Source: Ilumatobacteraceae bacterium
GTDB taxonomy: Bacteria > Actinomycetota > Acidimicrobiia > Acidimicrobiales > Ilumatobacteraceae
Reading direction: 5' to 3'
Assembly (NCBI GenBank): GCA_025464045.1
Contig: JAODBQ010000531.1
Location: 1-5,160 of the forward strand
Length of the DNA: 5,160 nucleotides
In this document: positions 1 to 5,034 of the stretch, in pieces
Numbering within the stretch: the stretch's first letter is position 1
Layout: every line of letters starts with the position of its first letter
Position numbers and translations under genes: made by a program
Notes under the pieces: model-generated
Seen by the model: only the letters and a program-made list of their open reading frames with translations
Databases searched by the model: none
What the model was told of the DNA's origin: nothing

Positions 1-291
1 CGGGGCGGGTGGCGCGGTCGTCGGCGGGGCGGGCGTGTCCGGTTGTGCCGAGATGTACTGCTGCGCCGTGGCGATGCCGGCCTGGGCGGCGGCCAGCGCC
101 GCCAGCGCATCCGACTTCGACGGCGTCTGGGACGACGCGCCCGCTGCGTAGCCAGAGCCGAGCAGCGTCGCCGCGATGAACACCGCGGCAGCGGGCTTGG
201 CCAGCCGTTTGAGCGACGAGGGCGCGTGCCCGGACGTCCTTCGATGAGATCCGTCCGGCGGTGCGGTGCCGGGCTCGGGGTTGATGCGCAT
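1..291 (-). CDS. Secreted or membrane-anchored protein, N-terminal part (cut by left edge)
   Basis: The frame is open from an ATG at 291-289 to the window edge, giving 97 residues with no stop, so the C-terminus is missing. The start is set by a GGAGGA ribosome site at 301-306, nine bases upstream. A polar N-terminal stretch (residues 1-26) is followed by basic residues K28, R29 and K32, a hydrophobic segment at about 34-48, and a possible signal-peptidase site A-G-A/S-S near residue 52. Next comes an Ala-rich, probably helical stretch (61-82), then a Pro/Thr-rich stretch (84-97) typical of cell-wall or surface linkers. The hydrophobic segment could instead be an uncleaved membrane anchor. 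It is divergent from the response regulator at 481. I do not recognise the family, and the functional domain probably lies beyond the edge. Export is inferred from composition; function is unknown. Confidence 0.7.
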   Translation of the reverse strand, partial: MRINPEPGTAPPDGSHRRTSGHAPSSLKRLAKPAAAVFIAATLLGSGYAAGASSQTPSKSDALAALAAAQAGIATAQQYISAQPDTPAPPTTAPPAP

Positions 292-480
292 GACGATGGT
301 TCCTCCAAGAGGGGTGAGTGCCGCAACACACCATGCGCTTGCACCACACGACGCCCAAGCCCCATCTGTGCCTAATCAATTGACCAATACGCGTCATCAA
401 GGACTCGAACCATTCGGCCGATACGGGCTGCAGGCGCGGACGGCTGATCGAGACGCCACGCTGATATCGTCGTCTGCGAA
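292..480. promoter_or_regulatory. Divergent intergenic region between secreted protein and response regulator
   Basis: This 189-base spacer separates two divergent genes and should hold both promoters. Its middle (about 371-400) is clearly more AT-rich than the surroundings and contains the 8-base palindrome TCAATTGA (376-383) and a TTGACC (380-385) resembling a -35 box. On the minus strand TTGATG (400-395) and GATTAG (377-372) are 17 bases apart and could form a weak promoter for the secreted protein. Near the response regulator, TATCGT (465-470) fits the loose actinobacterial -10 pattern TANNNT, but no good -35 precedes it. All promoter calls here are weak. Confidence 0.35.
301..306 (-). 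promoter_or_regulatory. Ribosome binding site of the leftward secreted protein
   Basis: GGAGGA on the minus strand lies nine bases before the ATG at 291-289. It is a near-perfect Shine-Dalgarno match and is the main reason for choosing that start. Confidence 0.7.
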
Positions 481-1167
481 GTGGAGCGATTTGAAGATGT
501 TCATCCCGGTGGCGCGTGCGAACACCGCGCCACCGTCTTGATCGTCGATGATCACGAGCTCGTCGCGGAGGCCCTGCGGCGGGCCCTCGACGCCGAACCC
601 GATCTCGTGGTCATGGGGTACGCGCACACCGTTGCCGACGCGGTGCAGCTGGCTCGTGAGCTGCGTCCCGACGTCGTGCTGATGGACTTCCAACTCCCCG
701 AGGGCGGCGGGAGCGATGCGACGGTGCTGATCAAGGACGAGCTGCCCGACGTGGCGGTGGTGATGATCAGCGGGCAGAGCGACGGTGCGGCCCTGGCTGT
801 CGCACTAGAAGCCGGCTGCACGGGCTTCGTCAACAAGGCCGAGCACTTCCGTCACCTGCCGAGCGCGATCCGTTCGGCGTTGGCGGGCGAGGTGCGGGTG
901 CCGCCGGCCCTTGTCGAGGAACTGGCGGCGTCGCTGCGACCGCGTCCGGTTCCCGTCGGCTCGGAGCTGACGCCACGCGAGCTCGAGGTGCTCCAGCTGC
1001 TGGCTGACGGTCAGTCGACGGCGGCCATCGTCCACGACCTCGTCCTCAGCGTCCACACCGTGCGCAACCACGTCCGCAACGTGCTCAGCAAGCTCAACGC
1101 TCAATCGCGGCTCGAGGCGGTGGCCATCGCCCGTCGGGAAGGATTGCTCGACTCCGTCACGCCCTGA
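481..1167 (+). CDS. NarL/FixJ-family response regulator (receiver plus LuxR-type HTH)
   Basis: A 228-residue two-component response regulator: phosphorylation of the receiver by a sensor kinase should alter DNA binding by the C-terminal helix-turn-helix. The receiver (about 18-135) has the acidic pair D23/D24, phospho-acceptor D69 in VLMDFQLP, switch S97 in MISG and invariant K119 in FVNK. A linker of about 25 residues leads to the LuxR-type domain (about 161-223), which carries LTPRELEVLQLLADG and the recognition-helix region SVHTVRNHVRNVLSKL. All catalytic residues are present and length is normal. GTG at 481 is the only usable start, because an in-frame stop lies at 445-447; it adds about 17 residues before the first receiver strand. 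No clear ribosome site precedes it, so translation may be leaderless or weakly initiated. No histidine kinase is adjacent, so the partner and targets are unknown. Family assignment is secure; the regulon is not. Confidence 0.95.
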   Translation: MERFEDVHPGGACEHRATVLIVDDHELVAEALRRALDAEPDLVVMGYAHTVADAVQLARELRPDVVLMDFQLPEGGGSDATVLIKDELPDVAVVMISGQSDGAALAVALEAGCTGFVNKAEHFRHLPSAIRSALAGEVRVPPALVEELAASLRPRPVPVGSELTPRELEVLQLLADGQSTAAIVHDLVLSVHTVRNHVRNVLSKLNAQSRLEAVAIARREGLLDSVTP

Positions 1168-1464
1168 GCACAGTACGGATCGTCCATCGGGAAGGCTGAA
1201 CCGTCCAGCGCGACCATCGTTGTCTCGCGGGGCGGTCAGTGCTTCGAGAAGTGAATGTCGTCACTTATCGGCGGTCATATCAGAATTCGCGTCCCAGCGG
1301 TACGCGGGCTCAGGAACAAAGATGCTGTGCGCCCGATGAGGAATGTACCTGCCTTTTCGGAGATGCCAGATGTCGCCCCCGGGTCGCCCGAGGCCACTCC
1401 CAGCCGGCCCGAGATCAGCTCCACCGTGAGGTGCGCGCTTGACATCACGTGCGACACTCACATC
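1168..1464. other. Intergenic spacer, 297 bases, no gene seen
   Basis: The stretch between the response regulator and the next gene looks non-coding. Codons of the open frames crossing it (for example from the ATG at 1255) lack the G/C third-position bias of neighbouring genes until about 1370, and base composition is lower in GC around 1245-1360. It contains the inverted repeat at 1249-1266, listed separately. A perfect TTGACA at 1439-1444 resembles a -35 box, but the best -10 match (CATCAT, 1461-1466) overlaps the proposed start codon of the next gene, so I do not call a promoter. I found no convincing terminator for the response regulator; the best hairpin is 5 bp (CGCGA 1209-1213 with TCGCG 1225-1229). 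Confidence 0.5.
1249..1266. promoter_or_regulatory. 18-base inverted repeat, possible operator
   Basis: AAGTGA, six bases, then TCACTT: a perfect 6-bp inverted repeat with a six-base spacer. It lies about 80 bases after the response regulator and 200 bases before the next gene. Half-sites with a short spacer in a non-coding, AT-richer stretch fit a dimeric regulator site. The binding protein is unknown; the adjacent regulator is an unproven candidate. Confidence 0.35.
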
Positions 1465-1824
1465 ATGCGACTCCTCACGACGTCGCAGGGTCCGACGCTG
1501 ACCCGGTACTGGCTCACGGTGCACCTCGGCCCGTATTCGCGGGCGATGCTCGTCGACCCGGCCGACGGCACGATCGTCACCGCGTGGACGACGGGCGAGC
1601 ACAGCGACCTGATCCATGGCGTGTGGCTGTCGCCGATCGCGGATCTCGTCGGTGAGGTCGAAGGGTTCGAGCGCGAGCTCCTGGTGATCGACCTCGTGAA
1701 CGAGGACGTCGACCAGGGCGCCGACCACCTCACCGCCCCCGACGACCACCGCGACGACCGCGGCCACCTCGAGGACGACGACCTCGCCCACCTCGACCCC
1801 GACGTACCGACACGCGTCGCGTGA
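1465..1824 (+). CDS. Hypothetical protein with Asp/His-rich C-terminal tail
   Basis: A 119-residue protein of no family I recognise. From the ATG at 1465 the codons switch to strong G/C third-position use, unlike the upstream part of the same open frame, so I start it here rather than at 1255. Residues 12-75 look like a compact mixed alpha/beta domain (TRYWLTVHLGPYSRAMLVDP, then EHSDLIHGVWLSPIADLVGE). Residues 76-113 hold 13 Asp, 2 Glu and 4 His, giving a very acidic, probably disordered tail that could bind metal or basic partners (inference). There is no signal peptide and no clear ribosome site; an in-frame GTG at 1519 is a weaker alternative start. It is followed by a 102-base spacer before the lipoprotein gene. 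Opposite-strand open frames are Val/Arg-rich shadows. I am fairly sure it is a gene; function is unknown. Confidence 0.68.
   Translation: MRLLTTSQGPTLTRYWLTVHLGPYSRAMLVDPADGTIVTAWTTGEHSDLIHGVWLSPIADLVGEVEGFERELLVIDLVNEDVDQGADHLTAPDDHRDDRGHLEDDDLAHLDPDVPTRVA
1811..1823. repeat. Small palindrome overlapping the stop of the Asp/His-rich gene
   Basis: CACGCG-T-CGCGTG is a 13-base odd-centred palindrome whose right end overlaps the TGA at 1822-1824. As RNA it could form only a 5-bp stem with a three-base loop, so any terminator role is doubtful. Confidence 0.25.
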
Positions 1825-1877
1825 CCGCCCACGAGGGCCGGCGCGTCGAGGTCCGGGAACCTCCGGCAGCACGACGA

Positions 1878-1905
1878 CCGCGACGTCGCGGGTTGGGACC
1901 GGTCC
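1878..1905. promoter_or_regulatory. Two adjacent perfect palindromes upstream of the lipoprotein gene
   Basis: CCGCGACGTCGCGG (1878-1891) is a perfect 14-base palindrome. Four bases later GGACCGGTCC (1896-1905) is a perfect 10-base one. They end 21 bases before the lipoprotein ATG, in a 102-base spacer. Positions suit operators controlling the lipoprotein gene, or hairpins ending the upstream transcript. High GC makes short palindromes common by chance, but the pairing is notable. Confidence 0.35.
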
Positions 1906-1926
1906 GGTAGGGGAAGCGGAGCAGCC

Positions 1927-2199
1927 ATGAAGCGAACGATGGCGATGTTTGTCCCGGTGCTGACCGTTCTGGCGGTCTCTGCGTGCGGGAGCGACAAGCA
2001 GTCACCGAACGTCGGCACCTCGCCCGGCACGACGATCGGCGGACAGCAGGCGCCGGGGCCGGGGGGCAACAACAACAGCGGCAACAGCCCCGGTGGTTCG
2101 GACTCGGCGGTGGTCACCACCCCGGCGACGGGTTCCACTGCCGACACGCAGGTGAAGGTGGGCGATCAGTCGCCCGGCATGGGCTCCGTCGGCCCGTGA
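1927..2199 (+). CDS. Small lipoprotein with low-complexity mature region
   Basis: A 90-residue predicted lipoprotein. It has a basic N-terminus (K2, R3), a hydrophobic core at about 5-17, and lipobox V-S-A-C with C20 as the lipidated residue, followed by G21-S22-D23. Signal peptidase II processing and anchoring on the outer face of the membrane are therefore expected. The mature part (about 71 residues) is rich in Gly, Asn, Ser, Pro and Thr, with runs such as GPGGNNNSGNSPGGSDS, and has no recognisable domain; it looks like a flexible tether. A GGAG at 1918-1921, five bases before the ATG, supports the start. Palindromes precede the gene and a hairpin (2222-2250) follows it, so it may be its own transcription unit. 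Many actinobacteria have such short lipoproteins of unknown role. Lipoprotein call is strong; function is unknown. Confidence 0.85.
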   Translation: MKRTMAMFVPVLTVLAVSACGSDKQSPNVGTSPGTTIGGQQAPGPGGNNNSGNSPGGSDSAVVTTPATGSTADTQVKVGDQSPGMGSVGP

Positions 2200-2221
2200 G
2201 CACGCCGCACCCCGGATCCCC

Positions 2222-2250
2222 CCGTCGCCGGCCAGGACCGCCCGCGACGG
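2222..2250 (+). terminator. Candidate U-less terminator after the lipoprotein gene
   Basis: CCGTCGC (2222-2228) pairs perfectly with GCGACGG (2244-2250), a 7-bp GC stem around a 15-base loop that may pair further (CGG with CCG). It starts 22 bases after the lipoprotein stop and ends just before the alternative GTG start of the polymerase gene. No T-run follows, so its efficiency as a terminator is uncertain. Confidence 0.45.
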
Positions 2251-2266
2251 CGTGCCACCATCGGCG

Positions 2267-3232
2267 ATGACTGCTGCGCCGAGCGACGAGACGCGGGAGG
2301 GGGTGACGCTGACCCACCTCGACCAGCCGCTGTTCGACGGTGCAGGTGCCACCAAGCGCGACCTGGTGGACTACCTCGACGCGATGTGCAACCGGATCCT
2401 GCCGGAGCTGCGCGATCGCCCGTTGTCGGTGATCCGGGTGACGGGCAACCAGGCGCCGTTCATGCAGAAGAACGTGCCGAAGTACACGCCGGACTGGGTG
2501 GCCACGCTGCGCCTGTGGGCGCAGACCTCGCAGCGCGAGGTCGCATACGCGCTGTGCAACGATCGACGGACGCTGCTGTGGTTCGCCAACCAACGCGCCA
2601 TCGAGTACCACCCCACGTTGGTCCGCGCGGACCGGCTCGGACACGCGACCCATCTCGTGCTCGACCTCGACCCGCCGAGCGCCGACGACTTCGCTGGAGC
2701 GGTCGTCGCCGCGCACCTCGTCCACCGCGCGCTGACCGACGCGAGCCTGTCCGGCGCGGTCAAGACCAGTGGGGCGAAAGGTGTTCACGTCGTCGTGCCG
2801 ATCGCGCCCGGCGTGTCCAACGAGGATGCAGCTGCCGCGACGAGAGCCATCGCCAGGCGTGCCGAGCTGCTGGACCCCACCATCGCCACCACCGCGTTCA
2901 TCAAGGCCGACCGAGAAGGCAAGGTGTTCATCGACTCCACCCGCAGCGGCGGCGCGACGGTGATCGCCGCGTACAGCCCCCGCGCCCGTCCGGGCGTTCC
3001 CGTGTCGTTCCCGGTCGCTTGGGACGAGCTCGACGACGTCGCGCCCGGTGACTTCACGATCCTCACCGCCCCGCAACTGCTGGGCGAGCGGGATCCGTGG
3101 GCCGCGGCGATGCCCCCACCCCAGCGGCTCCCGGGCGACCTGATCGCCGAGGGCGCGACGATCCCCGTGGCCCGGGTCGCGGCGATGCACGCGGGCAGGC
3201 GCCGGGCCCGGGCCCGACGCGACGCACCCTGA
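2267..3232 (+). CDS. Stand-alone LigD-type polymerase domain (primase-polymerase, PolDom family)
   Basis: A 321-residue archaeo-eukaryotic-primase-type polymerase, related to the polymerase module of the end-joining ligase LigD; such enzymes add nucleotides, often ribonucleotides, at DNA ends or gaps. Visible landmarks are PFMQKNVPKYTPDWV (64-78), the NQRAIEYHP segment (108-116), catalytic D133 and D135 in LVLDLDP, the nucleotide-binding KTSGAKGVHV (166-175), and third metal ligand D223 in KVFIDSTRSGGAT, followed by AAYSPRARPG. R216 lies seven residues before D223. Length fits a polymerase domain alone: no ligase or nuclease domain is attached, as in mycobacterial PolD-type paralogues. No Ku or ligase gene is in the window. 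ATG 2267 is chosen; an in-frame GTG at 2252 would add five residues but abuts the hairpin at 2222-2250. Neither start has a good ribosome site. Family and catalytic competence are secure; a role in end joining versus other gap repair is inference. Confidence 0.95.
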   Translation: MTAAPSDETREGVTLTHLDQPLFDGAGATKRDLVDYLDAMCNRILPELRDRPLSVIRVTGNQAPFMQKNVPKYTPDWVATLRLWAQTSQREVAYALCNDRRTLLWFANQRAIEYHPTLVRADRLGHATHLVLDLDPPSADDFAGAVVAAHLVHRALTDASLSGAVKTSGAKGVHVVVPIAPGVSNEDAAAATRAIARRAELLDPTIATTAFIKADREGKVFIDSTRSGGATVIAAYSPRARPGVPVSFPVAWDELDDVAPGDFTILTAPQLLGERDPWAAAMPPPQRLPGDLIAEGATIPVARVAAMHAGRRRARARRDAP

Positions 3233-3236
3233 CCAC

Positions 3237-3270
3237 GGTGCGCCTTGGCCGAGGGATCCGCCGGCGCACC
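3237..3270 (+). terminator. Candidate U-less terminator after the polymerase-domain gene
   Basis: GGTGCGCC (3237-3244) pairs perfectly with GGCGCACC (3263-3270). Inside, GGC (3247-3249) can pair with GCC (3260-3262) across a two-base bulge, giving about 11 bp in all. It begins four bases after the polymerase stop at 3230-3232. No T-run follows. It separates that gene from the oxidoreductase, so the two are probably not tightly co-transcribed. Confidence 0.5.
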
Positions 3271-3355
3271 CGGGCGGGGGAAACCACCAGCGCAGGTGTG
3301 AGCCGGGACGAGCGCCGGGAAGTCCGCGCGCCGGCGACCACGCACGGCGAGCACT

Positions 3356-3360
3356 GGAGG
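3356..3360 (+). promoter_or_regulatory. Ribosome binding site of the F420-dependent oxidoreductase
   Basis: GGAGG sits five bases before the ATG at 3366. It fixes that start, which also matches where the family's first beta strand begins. Confidence 0.75.
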
Positions 3361-3365
3361 ACGAG

Positions 3366-4418
3366 ATGATCGAGTTCGGGTACTTCCTGTCGTGCGAGGA
3401 GCACGAGCCGAAGGGCCTCGTCCGACAGGCGCAGATGGCCCAGGACGCCGGCATGCAGCGCGTGTGGATCTCCGATCACTACCACCCGTGGCTCGACGAA
3501 CAAGGCCAGAGCCCGTTCGTCTGGAGCGTCATCGGCGCCATCGCGGCCACCACCTCGCTACACGTCGCGACCGCCGTCACGTGTCCCACGATGCGGATCC
3601 ACCCGGCGATCGTCGCCCAGGCGGCGGCGACCTCGGCGATGCTCCTCGACGGCCGGTTCGAGCTCGGCGTCGGCAGCGGCGAGGCGCTGAACGAGCACAT
3701 CCTCGGCGGTCGCTGGGCCCCGACGGACCTCCGCCTGGAGATGCTCGCCGAGGCCATCGAGATCATCCGCCAGCTGTGGACCGGGGAGGAGGTGACGCAC
3801 CGCGGCGCGCACTACGTCGTCGAGAACGCCCGGCTGTACACGCTCCCCGCGGTGCCGCCGCCGATCATGGTCAGCGCCTTCGGCCCCAAGGCGGTCCGGC
3901 TGGCCGCCCGCGTCGGCGACGGGTACGTCAACACCTCGCCGAGCGCGGAGCTGGTCGCGGCCTACCGACAGGCGGGCGGACGCGGGCCGATCAGCGGCGG
4001 GGTGAAGATCTGCTGGGGGCCGGACGCCGACACGTGCGCCAAGATCGCGCACCGCCTCTGGCGGACCGGCGGCGTGCCCGGCGAGCTGTCCCAGGAGCTG
4101 CGCACGCCGGCACTGTTCGAGCAGGCCGCGTCGAACGTCACGGTCGAGGACATGCAGGCCGCGATGGCCTGCGGACCGGACGTCGGACCGATCATCGATG
4201 CCGTGCGGCCGTACGTCGACGCCGGGTTCGATCGGGTCTACATCACCCAGATCGGCCGCGAGCAGGCCGGCTTCTTCTCGTTCTACGCCAAGGAGCTACA
4301 ACCGGCACTCGCGGCAGCGTTCGGCTCGCGCACCGCGGCGAGGTCGGCCGGACAGGTCGAGCATCCCACCGGCGCCCGGCAAGCAGAGGAGAACCGGGAG
4401 AACGACCCGCCGGCATGA
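3366..4418 (+). CDS. F420-dependent luciferase-like oxidoreductase, glucose-6-phosphate-dehydrogenase-like family
   Basis: A 350-residue flavin/F420 TIM-barrel enzyme of the luciferase-like (LLM) superfamily, closest in motifs to the family that includes the F420-dependent glucose-6-phosphate dehydrogenase FGD1. It probably transfers hydride between a substrate and F420 in the cytoplasm. Conserved sites seen: FGYFLSCEE (4-12, E11 matching FGD1 E13), SDHYHPW (36-42, with H38 and W42 matching FGD1 H40 and W44), GVGSGEALNE (101-110, E106 matching E109), IRQLWTGEEV (134-143) and VGDGYVNTS (183-191). By my recalled alignment, the three FGD1 phosphate-binding residues K198, K259 and R283 become S193, S242 and A266, so glucose 6-phosphate is an unlikely substrate. 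The C-terminal motif QIGREQAGFFSFY (295-307) is typical of non-FGD members. About 30 polar residues beyond the usual end form a probably disordered tail. No F420-biosynthesis gene is nearby. Family is secure; substrate is unknown. Confidence 0.95.
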   Translation: MIEFGYFLSCEEHEPKGLVRQAQMAQDAGMQRVWISDHYHPWLDEQGQSPFVWSVIGAIAATTSLHVATAVTCPTMRIHPAIVAQAAATSAMLLDGRFELGVGSGEALNEHILGGRWAPTDLRLEMLAEAIEIIRQLWTGEEVTHRGAHYVVENARLYTLPAVPPPIMVSAFGPKAVRLAARVGDGYVNTSPSAELVAAYRQAGGRGPISGGVKICWGPDADTCAKIAHRLWRTGGVPGELSQELRTPALFEQAASNVTVEDMQAAMACGPDVGPIIDAVRPYVDAGFDRVYITQIGREQAGFFSFYAKELQPALAAAFGSRTAARSAGQVEHPTGARQAEENRENDPPA

Positions 4419-4440
4419 TCCGGCCGTCGCCGGCTCATGC
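4413..4440. terminator. Strong hairpin between convergent genes, probable bidirectional terminator
   Basis: Twelve-base arms 4413-4424 and 4429-4440 pair at 11 of 12 positions (single T/C mismatch at 4419/4434) around the four-base loop CGTC. The left arm contains the oxidoreductase stop (4416-4418). The right arm ends 30 bases from the stop of the leftward gene at 4471. There is no T-run on either side. Position and symmetry fit a terminator used from both directions. Confidence 0.6.
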
Positions 4441-4470
4441 GCCAACCGCTCCCGCCGGGCCGTTGCCGAC

Positions 4471-4755
4471 CTACTGCGCGTCGACCAGCGTGACGCCGTC
4501 CTCCTCGAGCCGCCGGCCGACGAGGGAGCGAAGCTCGTCGACGACGAACCCGGGGACGGCGAGGGTGGTCGCCAACACCTCCGACAGACGGTCCAACGCG
4601 TCGAGGATGCGCTTCATCGCGGCGAAGTCGGCACCGTCGCTCGGGGGACCGGCACGCCCAGACGCGGTGAGCCGACTGCGGAGCAACTCGACGAGCGCCT
4701 CCAGCTCGTCGGCCAACCCGTCGAGCCGGTCCAGCCGTTTCAGATCCTGCGACAT
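4471..4755 (-). CDS. Small helical, probably coiled-coil protein of unknown function
   Basis: A 94-residue protein read leftward from ATG 4755-4753, with an adjacent in-frame GTG (4758-4756) as alternative start, to TAG at 4473-4471. Codons have strong G/C third positions within this part only; the same frame stays open to 5070, but the extra part is Arg-rich with background composition, so I exclude it. Residues 1-30 (MSQDLKRLDRLDGLADELEA onward) and 43-62 show regular Leu/Ala spacing and alternating charge, as in amphipathic helices or a coiled coil, separated by a Gly/Pro/Ser-rich break at 31-41. Residues 70-86 form a third helix (VVDELRSLVGRRLEE). There is no signal peptide or membrane segment. 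It could be an oligomerising accessory, phasin-like or regulatory subunit, but no family is recognised. It converges on the oxidoreductase. Only GGGG eight bases before the ATG resembles a ribosome site, and it lies in a possible hairpin. Confidence 0.72.
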   Translation of the reverse strand: MSQDLKRLDRLDGLADELEALVELLRSRLTASGRAGPPSDGADFAAMKRILDALDRLSEVLATTLAVPGFVVDELRSLVGRRLEEDGVTLVDAQ

Positions 4756-4758
4756 CAC

Positions 4759-4793
4759 AAAACCCCGGGTCCGTCGGTCTCCAGGGTCCGGGG
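4759..4793 (-). promoter_or_regulatory. Leader hairpin with T-run directly before the small helical gene
   Basis: Read leftward, CCCCGG (4793-4788) can pair with CCGGGG (4768-4763) across a 19-base loop, and TTTT (4762-4759) follows at once, then GTG and ATG. It resembles a weak terminator or attenuator, and its 3-prime arm holds the only ribosome-site-like GGGG. The stem is only 6 bp, so this is tentative. Confidence 0.3.
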
Positions 4794-5034
4794 AGAGGTT
4801 CGCCGGCACGGCGCGCGAGAGCGACGCGGTACCTCGGCGGCACAGTAGCGCGGCGCGCGAACCGGTGCCCTGCACCGGACGGGTGATCCGCAGTGGGCCT
4901 GTTCTGCCGGTTCGGGGCGCGGCACAGCGGCGCCGCGGACCCTCCACGGGCTCCTCGCGTTCGAGCCAGCCCGATCCACGTGCGCGATGCGATCCTTCGC
5001 AGAACAGCTCGACGTGCACCACCATCCGCAGCGA
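4794..5034. other. Non-coding stretch upstream of the small helical gene
   Basis: With the leader hairpin on its left and the terminator hairpin on its right, this belongs to a gap of about 320 bases between two leftward genes. Open frames cross it on both strands, but their products are Arg/Cys-rich and third-position composition is at background, so I see no gene. It should hold the promoter of the leftward gene at 4755. Minus-strand TACTGT (4847-4842) fits a loose -10 box, without a clear -35. A 17-base hairpin lies at 4862-4878 and a 10-base palindrome GCGGCGCCGC at 4927-4936. Confidence 0.4.
4862..4878. repeat. Perfect 7-bp hairpin/palindrome CCGGTGC-CCT-GCACCGG
   Basis: The two 7-base arms are exact reverse complements around a three-base loop. 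It lies about 110 bases upstream of the start of the leftward helical protein, where an operator could sit. No binding protein is suggested by the sequence. Confidence 0.3.

Noticed and set aside
401..411. Minus-strand GGTTCGAGTCC, resembling a tRNA T-loop
   Set aside because: The flanking bases do not form a T-stem or acceptor stem, no CCA or D-arm is found at the right distance, and it lies in a promoter region. It is probably coincidence.
1255..1464. N-terminal extension of the Asp/His-rich protein to an ATG at 1255
   Set aside because: Codons before about 1370 lack the G/C third-position bias, the sequence resembles spacer, and the ATG overlaps the inverted repeat at 1249-1266.
1439..1466. 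Perfect TTGACA with CATCAT 16 bases later as a promoter
   Set aside because: The -10 match overlaps the proposed ATG at 1465, so transcription would begin inside the gene. Kept only as a note unless the true start is the GTG at 1519.
1261..2147. Minus-strand frames opposite the Asp/His-rich and lipoprotein genes
   Set aside because: Their Val- or Arg/Ser-rich products mirror the GAC/GTC-rich plus-strand codons. The lipoprotein on the plus strand has a clear signal and lipobox.
2114..3454. 446-codon minus-strand frame opposite the polymerase gene
   Set aside because: It is the complement of the polymerase domain, whose catalytic motifs are unmistakable, and its own product is low-complexity Arg/Gly-rich.
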